From positions 682,001-746,000 of the forward strand of contig NW_024881704.1 in the NCBI RefSeq assembly GCF_019059575.1: a DNA stretch of 64,000 nt. The letters are read 5' to 3'. Source of the stretch: Amphibalanus amphitrite. Lineage: Eukaryota; Arthropoda; Thecostraca; Balanomorpha; Balanidae. How positions within the stretch are numbered: position 1 is the first letter of the stretch; each line of letters opens with the position of its first letter. Shown here one piece after another: positions 11,450 through 25,700 of this stretch. The notes beneath the pieces were generated by a model. The model made no database searches and was not told the origin of the DNA. It was given only the letters and a program-made list of their open reading frames with translations. Made by a program: the position numbers and the translations under genes.

Positions 11450-11619
11450 CAGTTCCCAGTCGATGGACTTGAAGAAGGGGTGGTTGACGATGTCCTGGAA
11501 GCCGGTCTCCGGGTGGCAGCCCAGCCGCTCGCCGGGGTTCTTGTTGAGGAATCCCTTCAGGATGCTGCACGCCTTCACGGAGAGCGACCGAGGGATGCGG
11601 ATCGTCTTCTCCAGAATCA
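11450..11619 (-). CDS. aPKC: aPKC exon: C-lobe end of the kinase domain
   Basis: This exon encodes [13 protein letters not shown], then [18 protein letters not shown], then [11 protein letters not shown], which are the last helices of the aPKC kinase domain. The family segment RLGCHPxTGFxDIxxHPFF is almost intact. It starts in phase 1 after GTCCGCCAG (completing the V codon of the previous exon) and ends in phase 0 at CTG|GTATGT. That matches the phase 0 entry of both C-tail exons, so either can follow it. Length 170 nt. Confidence 0.96.
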
Positions 11620-12876
11620 CTGGCGGACGGCAGCGGCGGGAGGTAAGTCAGGTGATGGCCCTAGAGAAATGCTGCCGGGTCTCACGGAGCTGGGGCGATG
11701 GTGCTTGGGAAGGGCGACGGGCCTACGGGGAGGTGATGGTCCTGATAGAGGGGTGATGACAATCAGGAAACACGTGACGCCGCGATGAACACACCATTAG
11801 CGGTGGAGACACTCGAGAGGGCGGCCGATGTCTCCTGCGGCGTGCCAGGGCGTCATCTGGGAGCCGCCTATGCGTGAGTTATGGTAGCCTTGATTACATC
11901 CTAGCGTTCAACAGTTCAAAGGTTGCAACATATAACCATAGGTATTAAAGCAAAACCTCGCTAAAATGTAGCTACCATGATGAAAACAAACTGAGTAGAC
12001 GAATAAGACAAAGAAAACTGAGGTTGCCTTTGATCCATCAAACATGTCCTAGTGTTTGCAAAAAGATTAAAGGACCAGAGATTATAACACACGGTTTGCT
12101 GGCTGAAGCTATTAACAAAACTTACAATTCAAAAGTCAGCTTGCCGAAAAATGGGGCAGGATTAGACAGCAAAATGGCGGATCTGAAAACATATTCACTC
12201 CAATGCCACGTGGGGCACGCTAAAATCGCCAGTACAGCGAACTTGCACACAATCAGTAGGCCCGTCCAACTTCTGTAATCGGGGCGAGTAGTGTCGGGGT
12301 TATATCAAACAACAAATCCCGGCTGGCTAGCCCGCTTCGCTCCGAGCTACGAGCGAGTCTCCCGCTGCCCTAACGTCAGTCTCACGGCACACCACGTCAC
12401 AAAGTGACGTCACATCACGTCACGTCACACAGCTGACCGGAGACGTGCGCAATGAGCGCCCGTCGGAGGTGGGGCGCCATCGCGGCGGTCAGCTCTGGCG
12501 AGGAGAGGCTGGCACGCAGCCCGGCCGGCCAGCACCCTGTCACGTCACAGCGGCGGACCGGCGCGGAGTTCACGAACTGGTTAAAACAGAGCCCGGGACA
12601 CTCTGCAGCCTTTTGGACCCCCTGTGGTTCCCCACAGCCCTTCCCAGAGGCCCAAGCAGTCTCCTGCAACCGACTGTGCCCCCACGCTAGCAAGCTGCAA
12701 CCTCCTAAAGCCCTCGTGATTCTATAGAGCTCCGGTAAAAGCCCTGCAGTCAGCCAAAGCATTTCAAATATAGAGATCAATTAACATCACTCATGAGAAC
12801 CTTCATCCTTCCGGTCATCAGAGCCTGGTCTCAAATTTCCAGCCCCCAGGGATGAGACAACTACGGTTCTACCGAC
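11620..12876 (-). other. aPKC intron (1.3 kb)
   Basis: No coding content recognised. A cluster of cAMP-response-element-like sites lies at 12388-12430, including one perfect TGACGTCA and several CACGTCA units. Confidence 0.6.
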
Positions 12877-12995
12877 CTTGGAAGAGGTAGTCCTCGGTGT
12901 TCTGGTCGGGCGACTCGGAGCAGACGCCGATGTCGAACGGACTCCTTCCGGCCAGCATCTCATACATGAGCACTCCGAGCGCCCACCAGTCGACA
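12877..12995 (-). CDS. aPKC: aPKC exon: kinase subdomains IX-X
   Basis: This exon encodes [20 protein letters not shown], then DIG, then [12 protein letters not shown]. The [12 protein letters not shown] helix and the aPKC-specific loop ending NTEDYLFQ are clear. It enters in phase 2 after GTCGGCAG and leaves in phase 1 at CAAG|GTCGGT. Both agree with the neighbouring exons at 13578 and 11619. Length 119 nt. The donor is the weakest of the set (GTCGGT) but gives the only frame-consistent join. Confidence 0.95.
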
Positions 12996-14108
<1,113 letters not shown>

Positions 14109-14228
14109 CTCTCTCGTGCAGGAAGTTGAGCGCCAGGCAGATCTCGGCCGTGTAGAACTTGGCGTGCTCCTCGGGCAGCTTCCTCTGCCGCTGCATGTGG
14201 AACATCAGGTCGCCGCCGCGAACAAACT
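14109..14228 (-). CDS. aPKC: aPKC exon: kinase hinge and helices D-E
   Basis: This exon encodes (E)[39 protein letters not shown]. The GGDLMFHMQ hinge region is diagnostic for PKC-type kinases. It enters in phase 1 after TTATCTCCAG, completing the Glu codon begun at 21786, and leaves in phase 1 at AGAG|GTGGGG. Length 120 nt. Confidence 0.97.
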
Positions 14229-16111
14229 CTGGAGATAAAACAGCCAAGAAATGTCAATCCACCACTGCGCAAAAACTCTCAAAACACGGGTGTGGACGAG
14301 ATCGGCACCACGCACAAACCCTTAAAATGGCCCTGGACAGTGAGGTAACAATCGAACATAAGCTCTAAGAACACACCCAACATTAGGTAGGTGCTGGTGA
14401 CACGGACCGCCCACCACTATCCATCGCAAGGCAGGTGTTGGTCCACATCTCAAACCGCCACCCTGCCTCTCCGGTCTATGAAGTGGCATCGAGCACAAAC
14501 CACGCGCGGTATAAATCCGGCTGATGAATCCTCCTCAGAACTGTGGGGAGGTGTCCGGAACTCCAACGTCCCCCGCGTCCACCGGCTTTGTGGAAACGAC
14601 AGTGGTAGGAGAGAGGCGCCAGCCCCCGGGGCCACATACATATTTCATGCGATATTTTATGCCCATAATTCGGCCGTTCTGCCGGCGGCCGGGACGATTC
14701 GACGACTTTAGTTCGGAGTATGGCTGGGTGACGACTCTTGGGACGCACTGTGGCGGCCGGAGAAAGGCCGATATGGCGGCCTTTCAAGGCAGCGCTTCAG
14801 AACAGCACTTGAGGGCGCCACTTGAGAATGGCGTCTCCAAGCAGCGCTTCGAGCCAACACTTCCGGGGAACACTCTAAGCGAAGACAATTACGTAGGCAT
14901 TTCAGAGTTCCGAAGTAACTAGTTCAGCCCACATTTACTGCTACGTACTGATGCATCATTCGCCGTTTACACACCAAAGAAAATATCCGTAACCTCCTAT
15001 GACGAGAGCCCAACCAGCCATTAGAAGCCGGAAAACCACCGATGACACGGTCGCCTGGGGAAGACGTTTATGCGGCGCGATTATCTCTTCGGACATGATT
15101 GTCGGCAATAGGGACCCAAATCGCGTCCTCGCATGCCGCGCCACCGTGATGCAAACACAGCGGACGGCGATGACAATGCCGGGCTAATTGGATCGTTCCA
15201 TGTGATTGTCGGCACGCGAAAGTAGCCTCTATTGACGGCGACCGCTGCTGTATGCGCTGTGTGCTTGACGTATAAAGCGTAATGACCGCAGTCGTGTCTA
15301 TGTCCTATACCAATAGACAACAGCGTATGCATGCATGACGTACGTTTTTAGTGGTCATTTAATGCTATTATACAGTTATACACACAATGTCAGCGAGCAG
15401 CTGATAAGAAATGATAAAGCCTTGACAGCCCAATACAATATACATAATGCAGTCGCATGTTACTACATATGTAACGATTCGAGTTGCCGGAATGCAATCA
15501 CAGCCCTTATGGAATCAATAAAGATGCCGAAATGCAGACTAAAGGCAGCACTGGGCGATACGTTACCAAACCACCCAGTTTACGCCTCCCGAATCACTCA
15601 GGTCACGTTGCTACATTCCAGAGTTCAAGGCATGTCGACATTTGGACCACTGCAACGAGGTTTTTCAACGAAGTTATCAGCGACATGAGCACATTTCAGA
15701 AAATCAGGGAAAACAAAACAACTTGCATGTCAGTACGAATACGGCAGTTCATCAGGAATTTGATATTACGACAGGGGTAGTTACTTCATGATTTTCCCAT
15801 TTAAATAAAAACTAATTGTCATTCTTTCAACAACAAGCATAACACCATCCTCGGAGGCAATTTCGAACATCACGCGGCGGCGGCGACGGCGGAGGCTGTG
15901 ATGAGGAAGGCGTCGGTGTGCCTGCGGCGTTGGCGGGCGGTGGCGACGGCGGCGGGCGATGGGCGGCGATGTCCTCTGCCATGTCGGACGCCGCCGGGCG
16001 GCCCGTTAGGACGTCTCACCACTAATGGGGCCTGCCGGTGCGGCGCCACGTCCGCCACTCTGCCGACCTACTACCGAGAAACACGAGACGCCGCCGCCTC
16101 CCCGCCGACGC

Positions 16112-16200
16112 CAGACAGGCAGGCAGACAGAGACAGACAGACAGAGACACACATCACAGACAGAGAGATGGGCAGACAGACAGGCAGACAGGCAGATGGA
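16112..16200. repeat. (CAGA)n-type microsatellite
   Basis: Imperfect tandem of CAGA and GGCAGACAGA units. It drives several arginine/threonine-rich spurious open frames across 15.9-16.4 kb. Confidence 0.8.
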
Positions 16201-18589
16201 CGGCGCCGGTCGCCGCAGCCTCGCTGCCAGGAACAGCCGCCGGCAGACGCAGCCGCCGCCACATCAGGCCAGCCACTGGCTTCCGCTTACACCAGCCTTA
16301 CGCCGAACAGCGGCCGTCGCTGCAGCCACCAGTTTCAGCGTGAATACCAGCCGGCCGTCCTAACTGGTTAAATATAGCTCTACTGTACCCGCTAATTAGT
16401 TCTGCTGCTATCGCGAAGATTTGCTAAACTTAAAGTGTGCTCTTGCATCGGCTCATGGCTTGAGTTAACCACTTTTGTCTCAAACTGTTCAGTATTAGGC
16501 GAACAGTTACAAGTCATGTTCAAGATTCTTCAGAATGCAGGTCTCGCAACAGATGAAAATTGCCAGAACAAGTTCGATATCCGGGTCCAGTTAATCCACA
16601 GTACGTAGTGTTTCATACACTCGGCGTCATCTTCACAAAGTCATCTCTTACGTCTAAAACTCGCCGACACCGGGCCAAAACGTACGGCCGTGTCAAATCG
16701 CCGACAGTTCCGCGGCGCTGCGCGGTACGGTAATTGATCCGGCCGCAGGAGGTGATCCATGTGGAGTGTCACGTGGGCTGACACGATGGGATGTTACAGG
16801 ACGGGGACCGGCGGCGGGCCGGTGATAGCTATATACTCTGGGCCAAGCTCTGGGCGATAGCAGGGTATATTGACTTACAGGGTATGGTCATTTGGCAGCC
16901 CAGGATTTGTGATGGATAATGCGCAGCAAAGACATCTCTGGCGCATGCTTTTAGCATGAGGATACTTTTTACAATATATGACGTAATTATTATTTTATTA
17001 CAGTTTTTGATGATTTTTGTGTTTTTGTTTTTACTTTTTCACCGTAATATAATTAAGACTTTGTATTTACAAATAATTCATGTTTTTGTCAGTGCTGTGG
17101 ATATGTTGAAAAAAGAATTGACGTCATCAAAGGTTGAGTGAAACAATTTACTACTTTCACGTAAACTTGACCTTGTTGGTAATGGGAAAAATGTAATGTA
17201 AACATATATCAGTCTCTGTGCTTATGTTGATTTGTGGTGAAAGCTAGTTATTTATTTGAATTGTGGTGGAGTTTTGGTTCAGTAGGTATGATATATATAT
17301 TAACCACCCGCTGAAATTCAATGCAAGCAATTTTGAGCTGAAATTTCTGCATCATTTGCGCTGAAAGCTGGGGTCGTGCTGTGAAACATCAAAGAACTCA
17401 CCTGTTCAACTTACCTGTTGGGGGTTCCCTGCCTTTAAGAGTACAACATAGAGGCGCAAATGTAAGCCCCAATAAAACAAGCCCCTGGCCGGAAGTTCAG
17501 ACCCTCTTCAGACCCGCTCGCAGGATGAGTCTGCTGCTAGATTGACCAGCGTGCTGAAAAATTTGGTGACCACCATTTGCAATAAAATTCTGCTGCAGCC
17601 GTGCGCCGAAAAATTCAGCGGCCACCATGCGCTGAATTTGGCGCATGCGAAATTGCGCCAGGCTGAGACTTGTGCTGAAATTTTTGGCGCAATTCTGCCA
17701 TTACGCCAAACATATTTGGTGTATTTTTTTCAGTCTGGGCGTGGCCCATCCAGAGCAGCTCTGCGCTCCAAGGTCCTGTGGTGGTGAGCGTCTCGCCTCA
17801 CCAGAGGTGGACTGGCGATGGTAGCCAAGATGCCAGCTTTCAAACACCAGGTGCCAGAATCAATGCGTAATTATGTACATTTACCTTTCCAGACTTAGCT
17901 CTGCCTTAATAATGCTGTGATTGTTTGGAAGACTAATAAATCTTGCATGCTTTGTACACAGGATGACTAGACCATTAGGCAAAACATTTTACCTGCGTTA
18001 AAATCGTGCTAGTGAATAGTGACCAATATGCACATTGCTTTCTTGTCCATAAACTATTTTTGGAAGCATTGATTCAATGCAACCTGAATAAAAATATGTA
18101 CAGTTGTCAGTTACACATAAGCAAATACCATTTTACTTATTAAATTTAGAGCTGCTCAGTGATTGCACAGTTTCTGAAAGAAAGATGGGTATCATGATGC
18201 CTGTTGTTCTCGATTATTTGTTTTATAGGGGTGCTGCAGCGTCAACAGGCTCATGATACTTACTACCCTTTTATTATGCCCTTTGTCCACGCCATTGACA
18301 ATATTGTTGTGCAAGAAAAAGTATAAATTAAGTGTTTTTGCTGGATAAAGGGTGGGATTTATTTGTTTGTTTCTTTTTGTAACTACACGCTCCGCGGCTG
18401 AACCTCTACCTGTATGGAGTGTGCCGTGTCATGCTGCGCCGCTTAAAAACGCATTATGTTATGCCGTCCTAATTGCCTCGCATCGTATCTTTTAAAGACA
18501 ATAATTGAAGCGTGAGCGTAACGTGAAAGGCCACAACATCGAGAACTCCAACACATTTTTCCCTATTTGTTGTCAGGTCTCCGGAATGG

Positions 18590-19605
18590 CGCGACAGAAA
18601 GTCCGGCCCGCCTACGAGCTGCTGTCTGCTTCGTGCGGTCTGGCCGCACAGACGTACTCGGTACATGCCCGGAAAGGAGAAAGAGACAGCCTTCCTCTTC
18701 ACCATTGACAGCGGCATGGGCGTCCTCAACAGCTCGGCCATCCGAGGGACGCCAAAACACTGCGGAGAGGCTGCTCCGGTACTCCCGGGCAGGAGGACGC
18801 CCTCTCTAAGCTGGTGGAAGAGGTGGAGGGACTGCGCTTCGGCTCAGCTGGTCACCTCCTCCCGTTCCAGAAGGGTCTAGTAGTGACAGTGAAGGTGGAG
18901 CGGGGTCTGCTCGCTGACGTGCTCGCTACCCTACCGGCTTTCCCAGAACCGGCTGTAGGGCTCGTTCAGCCACATCCGCGGCTCTGGCGGCGGAAGCCCC
19001 AACCCCACGACGACAGAGGTGAAGGGGCGCCTCCGCCTGTTCACTCTGATCCAGCTTGCGCGTCACGGGCCCACGGCGTGCAGATTAAGAGTCGCTCACC
19101 CGCGGCGCTCCCGGTACCAGCAGCGGAGGCGGAGGCGGGGGCAGAGCCGGAGGCAGATGAGGATCAAGCCGACCAGGCGCAGATGGTGGTGCAGGAGGCG
19201 GTATACCCTGAGCCGCCCCAAGAAGTTCCTGAGGGGACGGAGAGCCTGGAGCCCGTTCCTGACGAGCCAGCCCCGGACGCAGAGGAGGAGGCGGAGCAGG
19301 AGAGGGCGCAGCTACTGCGGGAGGCCGAGACAGTGCATATACCGCCTGCGCCCTCAGCGGCGCTGGACGCTGAGACTGGTGTGCCGGCCACCGAAGGTGC
19401 AATGGCGCATCTGGCCGGCTACATCGCCAGAAAATGCGGCCCCAGTTTCGGCGCGCTGGCGATGGCATCTGAGGACGCGCCAGTTCAGACGCTCTGGACT
19501 CGACTGCGCAGCGCGGCCGGCGGACTCACGATCCCCTCCCAGCTCTGCTTAGACCTGTTAAATCAGCTCGAGGCGGAGTTCATATATGTTTCACGTGTTC
19601 GCTAA
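18590..19605 (+). pseudogene. P-element/THAP9-like transposase remnant
   Basis: The fragment runs across at least two frames. One frame (about 18665-18790) has GVLNSSAIRGTPKHCG. After a frameshift near 18770-18810 the frame of 18814-19605 continues with KLVEEVEGL, LLPFQKGLVVTVKVERGLLADV, and later HLAGYIARK and GGLTIPSQLCLDLLNQLEAEF. The words PFQKGLxxxxxxLLxDL, LAGYIxRK and GGLxxPS are, as I know the family, typical of the C-terminal half of P-superfamily (THAP9-like) transposases. An acidic Glu/Pro-rich stretch of about 80 residues separates the two blocks. No zinc-finger THAP domain or terminal repeats were found, so it is a decayed fragment. It sits antisense within an aPKC intron. Confidence 0.6.
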
Positions 19606-21785
19606 AGTGTCTTGAAAATGCTCAAATGTGTGCCATTCGTGATTTGCCTGATGATGCAGTGCAAGTACTGTGAAACGCGTTGCAGTTAATATAGCTGATG
19701 ATATGTAAATGCAGTCTACATCCATATCGTGCTCAAATAATGTAGCGCACAAGCTACCCTGAGGTAGGCTTTGAATTCACCGAATTTTCCAGTCGACCGT
19801 TCAGATGGAAATCAACTTGAGTACCCTGGTATGCTGAGTATGTTTTCGTAGTGTTACATAGCGTACCGTCGGACAGAATGGAGCTATGCTGCTGTGACAT
19901 TCATCGAACCTCCCGTTTGATATTGGTTGCATACTGTGCAATGTGCATGTGTGCACTTTCACATATCGTGTTATCTGAAATTGAATCGACCTATGCCGCT
20001 GTGCCGCTGCCTGGGTTGCCGGCGACAGCGGCGGAGCGCATCTGATCGGCACAATGTTACAGATCAGGATCCGTCCTGTCTGGAGGTAATCGGACCGGTG
20101 TTTGTCTAGCCAGATGTCCTCCATCGTATCACTGATATTCATCTGTAAGGCTGTGCTCTTGCCTAATGCAGCTTCCATCCATTCAGTCAGTTTTGAATTG
20201 TAATAGAGGAAGCCAGATGTCATAGATGTCTTCGTTTAAGGGATTGTTTTCGCATGTCATGCATCGGAAATACAATCAAAATAGAATTAATTGATGATCA
20301 GCTATGCAACCGCAAATCAGCAGCATCGAATCTATGTACAGCATTGTTATGCACTTCTATAACCGAAGTGATCCGACGAAACACCAGCGACCCTCAGCCA
20401 AAATATACATTATATGCCCTGGAACCACAAGTGTTTGCTAATTCGATGCACATGAATACCGCGACTTTCCGCATGGAAATCAACAGCTATTATCACCGGT
20501 AACCAAAAACGTTATTGCCAGACGTTCATTTCAATGATAGCAACACAGCAACGCTAGTCAATGGGATGTAGAACTTCTTTCGGTGGCATATTTTGCATAC
20601 TTCTCTACTTTTCTTCAGTAAAACTGACCCGGGATGCATAAGATAATCCATTTAGCTTTCAAATGACATTAGAAGTTTTGATTTGAGTTTCATAGTTCCT
20701 GAGATAATGCGGCTAGAAAAATGGCTAAAATCAGGGATTTTCCCATAGCTCAACATTAGTGAAGGAAAAACTTCAAGCTCTGGTGACGTCACGTGAGGAG
20801 GAAGCTGCCAATGACAATGACCGGGGGCCGGGCGATAGCGCCACTGCCTCAGACAGACACACAGACGCCACAGGTGGCCGAGGGGGCGTCAAACGCAGGC
20901 AGCGCGCGCGCCGCGTGGAGCGGACTCAGTCTGGGCTGCAGGAACAGTGGTGGAATGTCCGGTGGGGCTAGATTCAGGATGACAGGAGAATGCGCTATCA
21001 TGTGTCTCATGAATGAGAAATAGCAAATCGAGGCTTGACATTACCTTACCGAATAGGTATCGGCATAAAAAATACAGCTGAGTCAGGCACAGAAAATATC
21101 TTCTGAACCCAGAGTAAAGCACAAGACGGCATCTTCTAAGCATAATCGTTGTTGCCAAAACCGATTTATCCGAGAAAAAAGCACTGTGGAACTTGACCAG
21201 AGTGGCATCTTAGGCACAAATCAAACAAAATTAAGCCAATCAGTGGCACGTGGGCACAAAATCTGCACCACTTACGATAACCCATTAATCGGTCTTATGG
21301 TGATACGGGAAACTGTTCGACTAACGATTCTAAGAATGATCCTGCCAATCAACCAAGTCATGAAACAGAGCTTCAACTTTTCTGCCCATAAATCTGTCGT
21401 AAAACGAACAGGGCGCTGATTGGTTGATGGTTCTCAGAACAGCCTTGCGCCGGTCGTAGTCACGAAACTGTCCTCTTATCTTTTCCTGTAGGTCACGTCG
21501 TAAATATTTCCACCTTTTCCTGTCAATTACACAGTGAATAACTCCGTATCGATCCGACAGGACAGTTGTCCGACTGAGTTGCAAGGTCAGCAAATGTTTG
21601 TCAACAGGTAGACGGACACATCAATGTAGCCTTCTCCCCCAGGAAGTCCTTATAAAGCACCACCTCGCCCATCCCTTATCACCACTTCGACTCTACCAGA
21701 TCCGTTTAGACATCCACAAGACAACGCATATTAGAAAACACTCAGTCACTAGTCAGACCATTGATAGGCACCCTCGTTCGCTCAC

Positions 21786-21933
21786 CGATAACAAAGAAGA
21801 GCCGGCTGGGACTCTGGAAGCACGAGTGCAGTCCGACCAGGAACGGGTGGTTGGAGGCCGTCTCGAACACGTGCTTCTCGGTCTGCACCCAATCAATGTC
21901 CTCGTCGTCCGTCACCAGCTCCTTCTTGATGAC
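21786..21933 (-). CDS. aPKC: aPKC exon: helix C and beta4-5 of the kinase N-lobe
   Basis: This exon encodes [40 protein letters not shown], then RLFFVI. It carries the helix-C Glu in QTEKHVF, which pairs with the catalytic Lys, and the aPKC signature [16 protein letters not shown]. It enters in phase 0 after GTGTCGTAG and leaves in phase 1 at ATCG|GTGAGC. Length 148 nt. Confidence 0.98.
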
Positions 21934-22645
21934 CTACGACACGCAACGCGGCGGTCAGCACCAACTTTGAACTCCTGTATGTACAGACGGCTATCACAAG
22001 AGGGGTGGAACTCCAGGAACTCCCATGTTATAACACAGGGAATGAACGCCAGGTATATACCACAAAGAGACGCAGCGACACCAGACATCCGCACATTGAG
22101 TGCGGGAATAGAGTATCCTAAGCGCTCTAATGCACAGGAAACGACCAGGCATTTCGCACCTTGAAACACAATATCATCTAGCGTCGCGCACGTTTTAACA
22201 GACGTTGAAATATCGCTCCGCGGCCATCAAGTTCGTCCCACAACACGACCTAACGCAGCGAACACACCAAACGTCTACCGTTATGGCTCTTAATTACCGC
22301 CGCTGTGTCATGGAACACACAGAAACGTTTCGTGAATGCCGTCGTTAACCGGCATGGACAGGTGTTGTTGCGTGACTTGCTGACAAGCAGCTAACATAAT
22401 GATGTAGTTAGGGTGAGGGAATTCGACAGGTAGAAGTTCAGACGCGTGTTACGTAGAAATTTATTGCTGAAGAATCGCCAAATTATCTAAATGATTGAGT
22501 GGTAGCAGGAAGCCAATAAGGAAGTAAAGTTAAGTGCATTTCTTGGAAGACATTGCTAATTAATAAACTATCCACAATTAAACCACCACAGTGCCGTTGA
22601 GTAGTGCATAAACACTAGGTAGCTTGTGGGATTCGAGCCACTGAC
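21934..22645 (-). other. aPKC intron (712 bp)
   Basis: Nothing recognised. The first 20 nt after the donor contain GGCTCGAATCCCAC, which resembles a tRNA T-arm/B box, but no tRNA fold was seen around it. Confidence 0.5.
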
Positions 22646-22776
22646 CTTCATAGCGTAGACGCGCTTGGTGCGCTTCAGCTCGACCATCAGCACCTTGGCG
22701 TAGCTGCCGCGTCCGATGACGCGGATCAGCTCGAAGTCTGCCAGCGAGTACTGCCGCTGACCTCCCGGCTCCAGAT
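22646..22776 (-). CDS. aPKC: aPKC exon: glycine-rich loop and catalytic lysine
   Basis: This exon encodes a short linker, then [20 protein letters not shown], then [22 protein letters not shown] is the ATP-binding glycine loop, with the Tyr/Ala of PKC family members. The last codon is the catalytic Lys of AMK. The intron falls right after it (AAG|GTCAGT, phase 0) and the next exon continues V-I-K-K. Entry is in phase 1 after GTCCCGTCAG. Length 131 nt. Confidence 0.97.
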
Positions 22777-25700
22777 CTGACGGGACATGGGGCGGCGGTA
22801 AGACGGACGTACTGATAGAATTACTGTGGGTCTTGTGATGTTACACAGTGGGTTGCACTGGGTTACAGGTTCTTGTTACAGTGGGTCATGATCAGACTCC
22901 GGACGGCACATCGCTGCTGTATTACTGCCATGGCACTGATTGTGGATCACGGACCCACCCGCTCCAAGACGCTGCACCTGGAATTTGTGAAGACTTTTCG
23001 ACTTACTTTGCAATAGCGGCAGCTGTCATCAGCAACCAAATTACACTACACCTACGACCTTGAAGCTACAACTAGGATTCTAGCACACTTTCTTCTTCTG
23101 CTTTTGCTCTGCTCTACTCTCCTCTCTATGCCTTGCTCTCCTCTGCTCTGCTCTCTCCCACGGGTCGCCAGGCGGCGGCTAAGACGCGCAGTGTCACCGC
23201 CCTCCGCCGAGGTACAGGTGGCGGCGCCGGCCGGGCCGCTCCCGGGGGACCGTTTGAGCGGCCCGGGTCGTCGCCTCCGCCCGCTACCTCACCTGGGCTC
23301 TGATCCATACGGGCGGCGCGGTCGTCGCTCGTCGCCGCCCGCTGTCGCCGCCGGCGCCAATACCGACCGGGCGGCAGCGCGGCTCAAGGCAGAGTCTCCA
23401 CCGGCCTCCGTCCCGGTCACACGAGGAATATTAACGGGCACACGCCTACCTGCGCTGAGTCGGGAGGAGACGACAGCTTCGAAAATACCTCGAGCATGGA
23501 GAGGAGCCCCTCGAACGGAGGCCGGTCCGAGCGTAGAGGCACAGATAAAGTGACCTTCCGCGAATGTGCGGGCCGAGGGACCGTGCCAGGATGATGGGTC
23601 ATGAGCCCGGCGGGCCGCGGCCGATGGCCCCCGGGGTGGCGATGGATCAGACGCCATTCGTTATCCCATTCACCGACCGTGAATGGAGCGCCACCGCCGC
23701 CCTCAGACAGGGTGGCCAGCCGGTATCGGCCCGGGAGGGAGGACCGAGACAGACACCCCTGAGACATGCCTGAGAGACGGAATAACCAACACCGAGAGAC
23801 GGACAGCTCAGATGTAGTCGGCCGTCAGCCGAAGAATCTATCGTCAATCCAGCACCAAAAAACGGATGTCAATCCAGTACCCTGAGATGAATCGTGGGCT
23901 TCAGAGACTTGGATAGCTTTGGGCACCATTTCATAATGATTCGATCGACGCGTATTCTGACCGGTCGATCACGCAATATCCGCAGCCGCCAACTACGACC
24001 TGTTGTTACCCGAGCAACTGCTGTTCGTGAGGAGCCTCGCGTCGTCCTTCAGAGGCGCGGTCTCAACTGCCTAGGATCACGGTCGATAAGTTCGTGATTC
24101 GGCCACCCGTCACATCAGCAGCACCTTTTCCATCAGCTGGAGCAGTCGGTGCGTAAATTACGTGATTTTAACTTTATTGGAGTTGACGGCACGTTGCATA
24201 AAGAGTCCTACAAAAACAAACGTCTTAAAATCAAATTTTAAGCATCATTTAGTTGATCCGATACAAACGAGCATCACTAGCCTGCGGCAAAAGACGCCAG
24301 GGCTGGTATACTACTACTAGTCTCACTTTCCACTTTCTTTGCTAGCCCTAACTAGCCCTAACCCTTTCTTTGCAAGACAAACTTCTGTTGCGGCCGAGGA
24401 GAAACACCGCACGCGTGTTTATGACTTCAAACGCGACCCGTGCGCCGATGAAGGCGGTAGGTGGCGAGATTTCCACGAAACACTCCCCTGCGCCGGCGTC
24501 TAGCGAGGTGAATTTCCGCCGGGTGCCCGCGGGCTATTGTTTGCAGAAGCCGCGCCAGTGAGGCGCTTTTCCCGTATCGCGCTGTGGACTTAAAGAGGCC
24601 GAGCGGAGCGCGTATCAGCTTCCAACGCTCAGGATTATGCTGTTTGACTAGACTCATCTGTTTGCTGACAGAACGATCCGAACGTATACAGCTAGGAAAT
24701 CAAACAGTGTGTAGGAATGTGCGCCGCGTGTGTCAATTCATCATAGAGCTTATTTAGTATTAAAGGTTCCGTCAGGCCCTATGGGAATCGATATGAATTT
24801 TTAGCGATTAAGACAAAATTAGTGCTCACAACATTTAAATACCTTTTTGGAGGCATTCAATATCGGAAAATTCATTGAAGGCGGACGCTCGAGTGCTCCC
24901 AAAGAAGTCCGAACAAACAGTTTAATTGCAATCCAAACGTCCACTGATATTGCCTATTGCATCTGGTCGGTGCAGATAATAAAACGATACGAAAAAAACA
25001 AGTCCGTTGGAACAGAACTTGAAATTACAGCGATCGTTGCATCGAAGGACACAAGATACTGTTTTCTCAGTTCGAGAAAGTATAATATTCCATCTCTCAG
25101 CTACCAAGCAGCCTGTTCAGAAACGGTCTCTGGGTGTCAGGTCGGGCTACCAGAAGCCGTGTCGGTAGCGGGCACATGACCGCTCCAATATCGCCCGGTG
25201 CAGCCGATATGTCTTCGCTACCGTCCCCGCCCTGAGCGATGGCCGCCCTCCGGTCTGACCCCTGTACCACTGGCGTCTACCGTACGGCTACCACGTGTGC
25301 ACGTGCTGCTGAGGGCATGGCCATGGGCGTGTCTTTTGTGTTGATGAACCGGGCGTCCTGACATTGCAGAAAATTGACGAAAATACCCTTCTAACCCACA
25401 AATCAATTTGGGTTCAACTCCCTTCTCAATTACCGGTATAGAAGCGCAAACTCTTACTCGATTTACATTTTTTGGAGGGGTGACATCGGTCAACGCCCTA
25501 GATGAAACATTTCGCACGACCCCGAAACGGTGTCGGTCGCACATCGAATATGGTCCAGTGCGCACGACAGCCTCATTTGAATAAGGCCCACTCGGACTTA
25601 GGCAGCGTCCGTCATAAAGTTGGTCATAAAGGTAGCGTCAAATCGCTTTGATTATCAGCACGAGAGCGACAATTCTGCAGTTCAAGACTATGTCCTACGT

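Larger units (their letters stand above)
14229..21785 (-). other. Large aPKC intron (7.6 kb) with transposon remnant
   Basis: It contains the P-element/THAP9-like transposase remnant at 18590-19605 (plus strand) and a CAGA repeat at 16112-16200. A short-period repeat of GCTGAAATT/GCGCTGAAT-like words lies at about 17310-17720. Open frames at 19801-20223 and 21330-21593 (minus) match nothing I know and are not called. Confidence 0.55.

Noticed and set aside
15898..16371. 157-residue plus frame and its overlapping neighbours
   Set aside because: Driven by GC-rich sequence and the CAGA microsatellite, with no recognisable domain.
19801..20223. 140-residue minus frame
   Set aside because: It looks protein-like in composition, but I recognise no family, and no splice sites in phase with aPKC were evident.
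21330..21593. 87-residue minus frame in the intron beside the 21786 exon
   Set aside because: No match to aPKC or another known family. Probably chance.
22622..22645. Second B-box-like word (GGCTCGAATCCCAC)
   Set aside because: No tRNA fold around it. Its position just after a donor site looks coincidental.
24343..24363. CCCTAACTAGCCCTAACCC resembling telomeric repeat
   Set aside because: Only two units, and not the TTAGG repeat expected of most arthropods in tandem.
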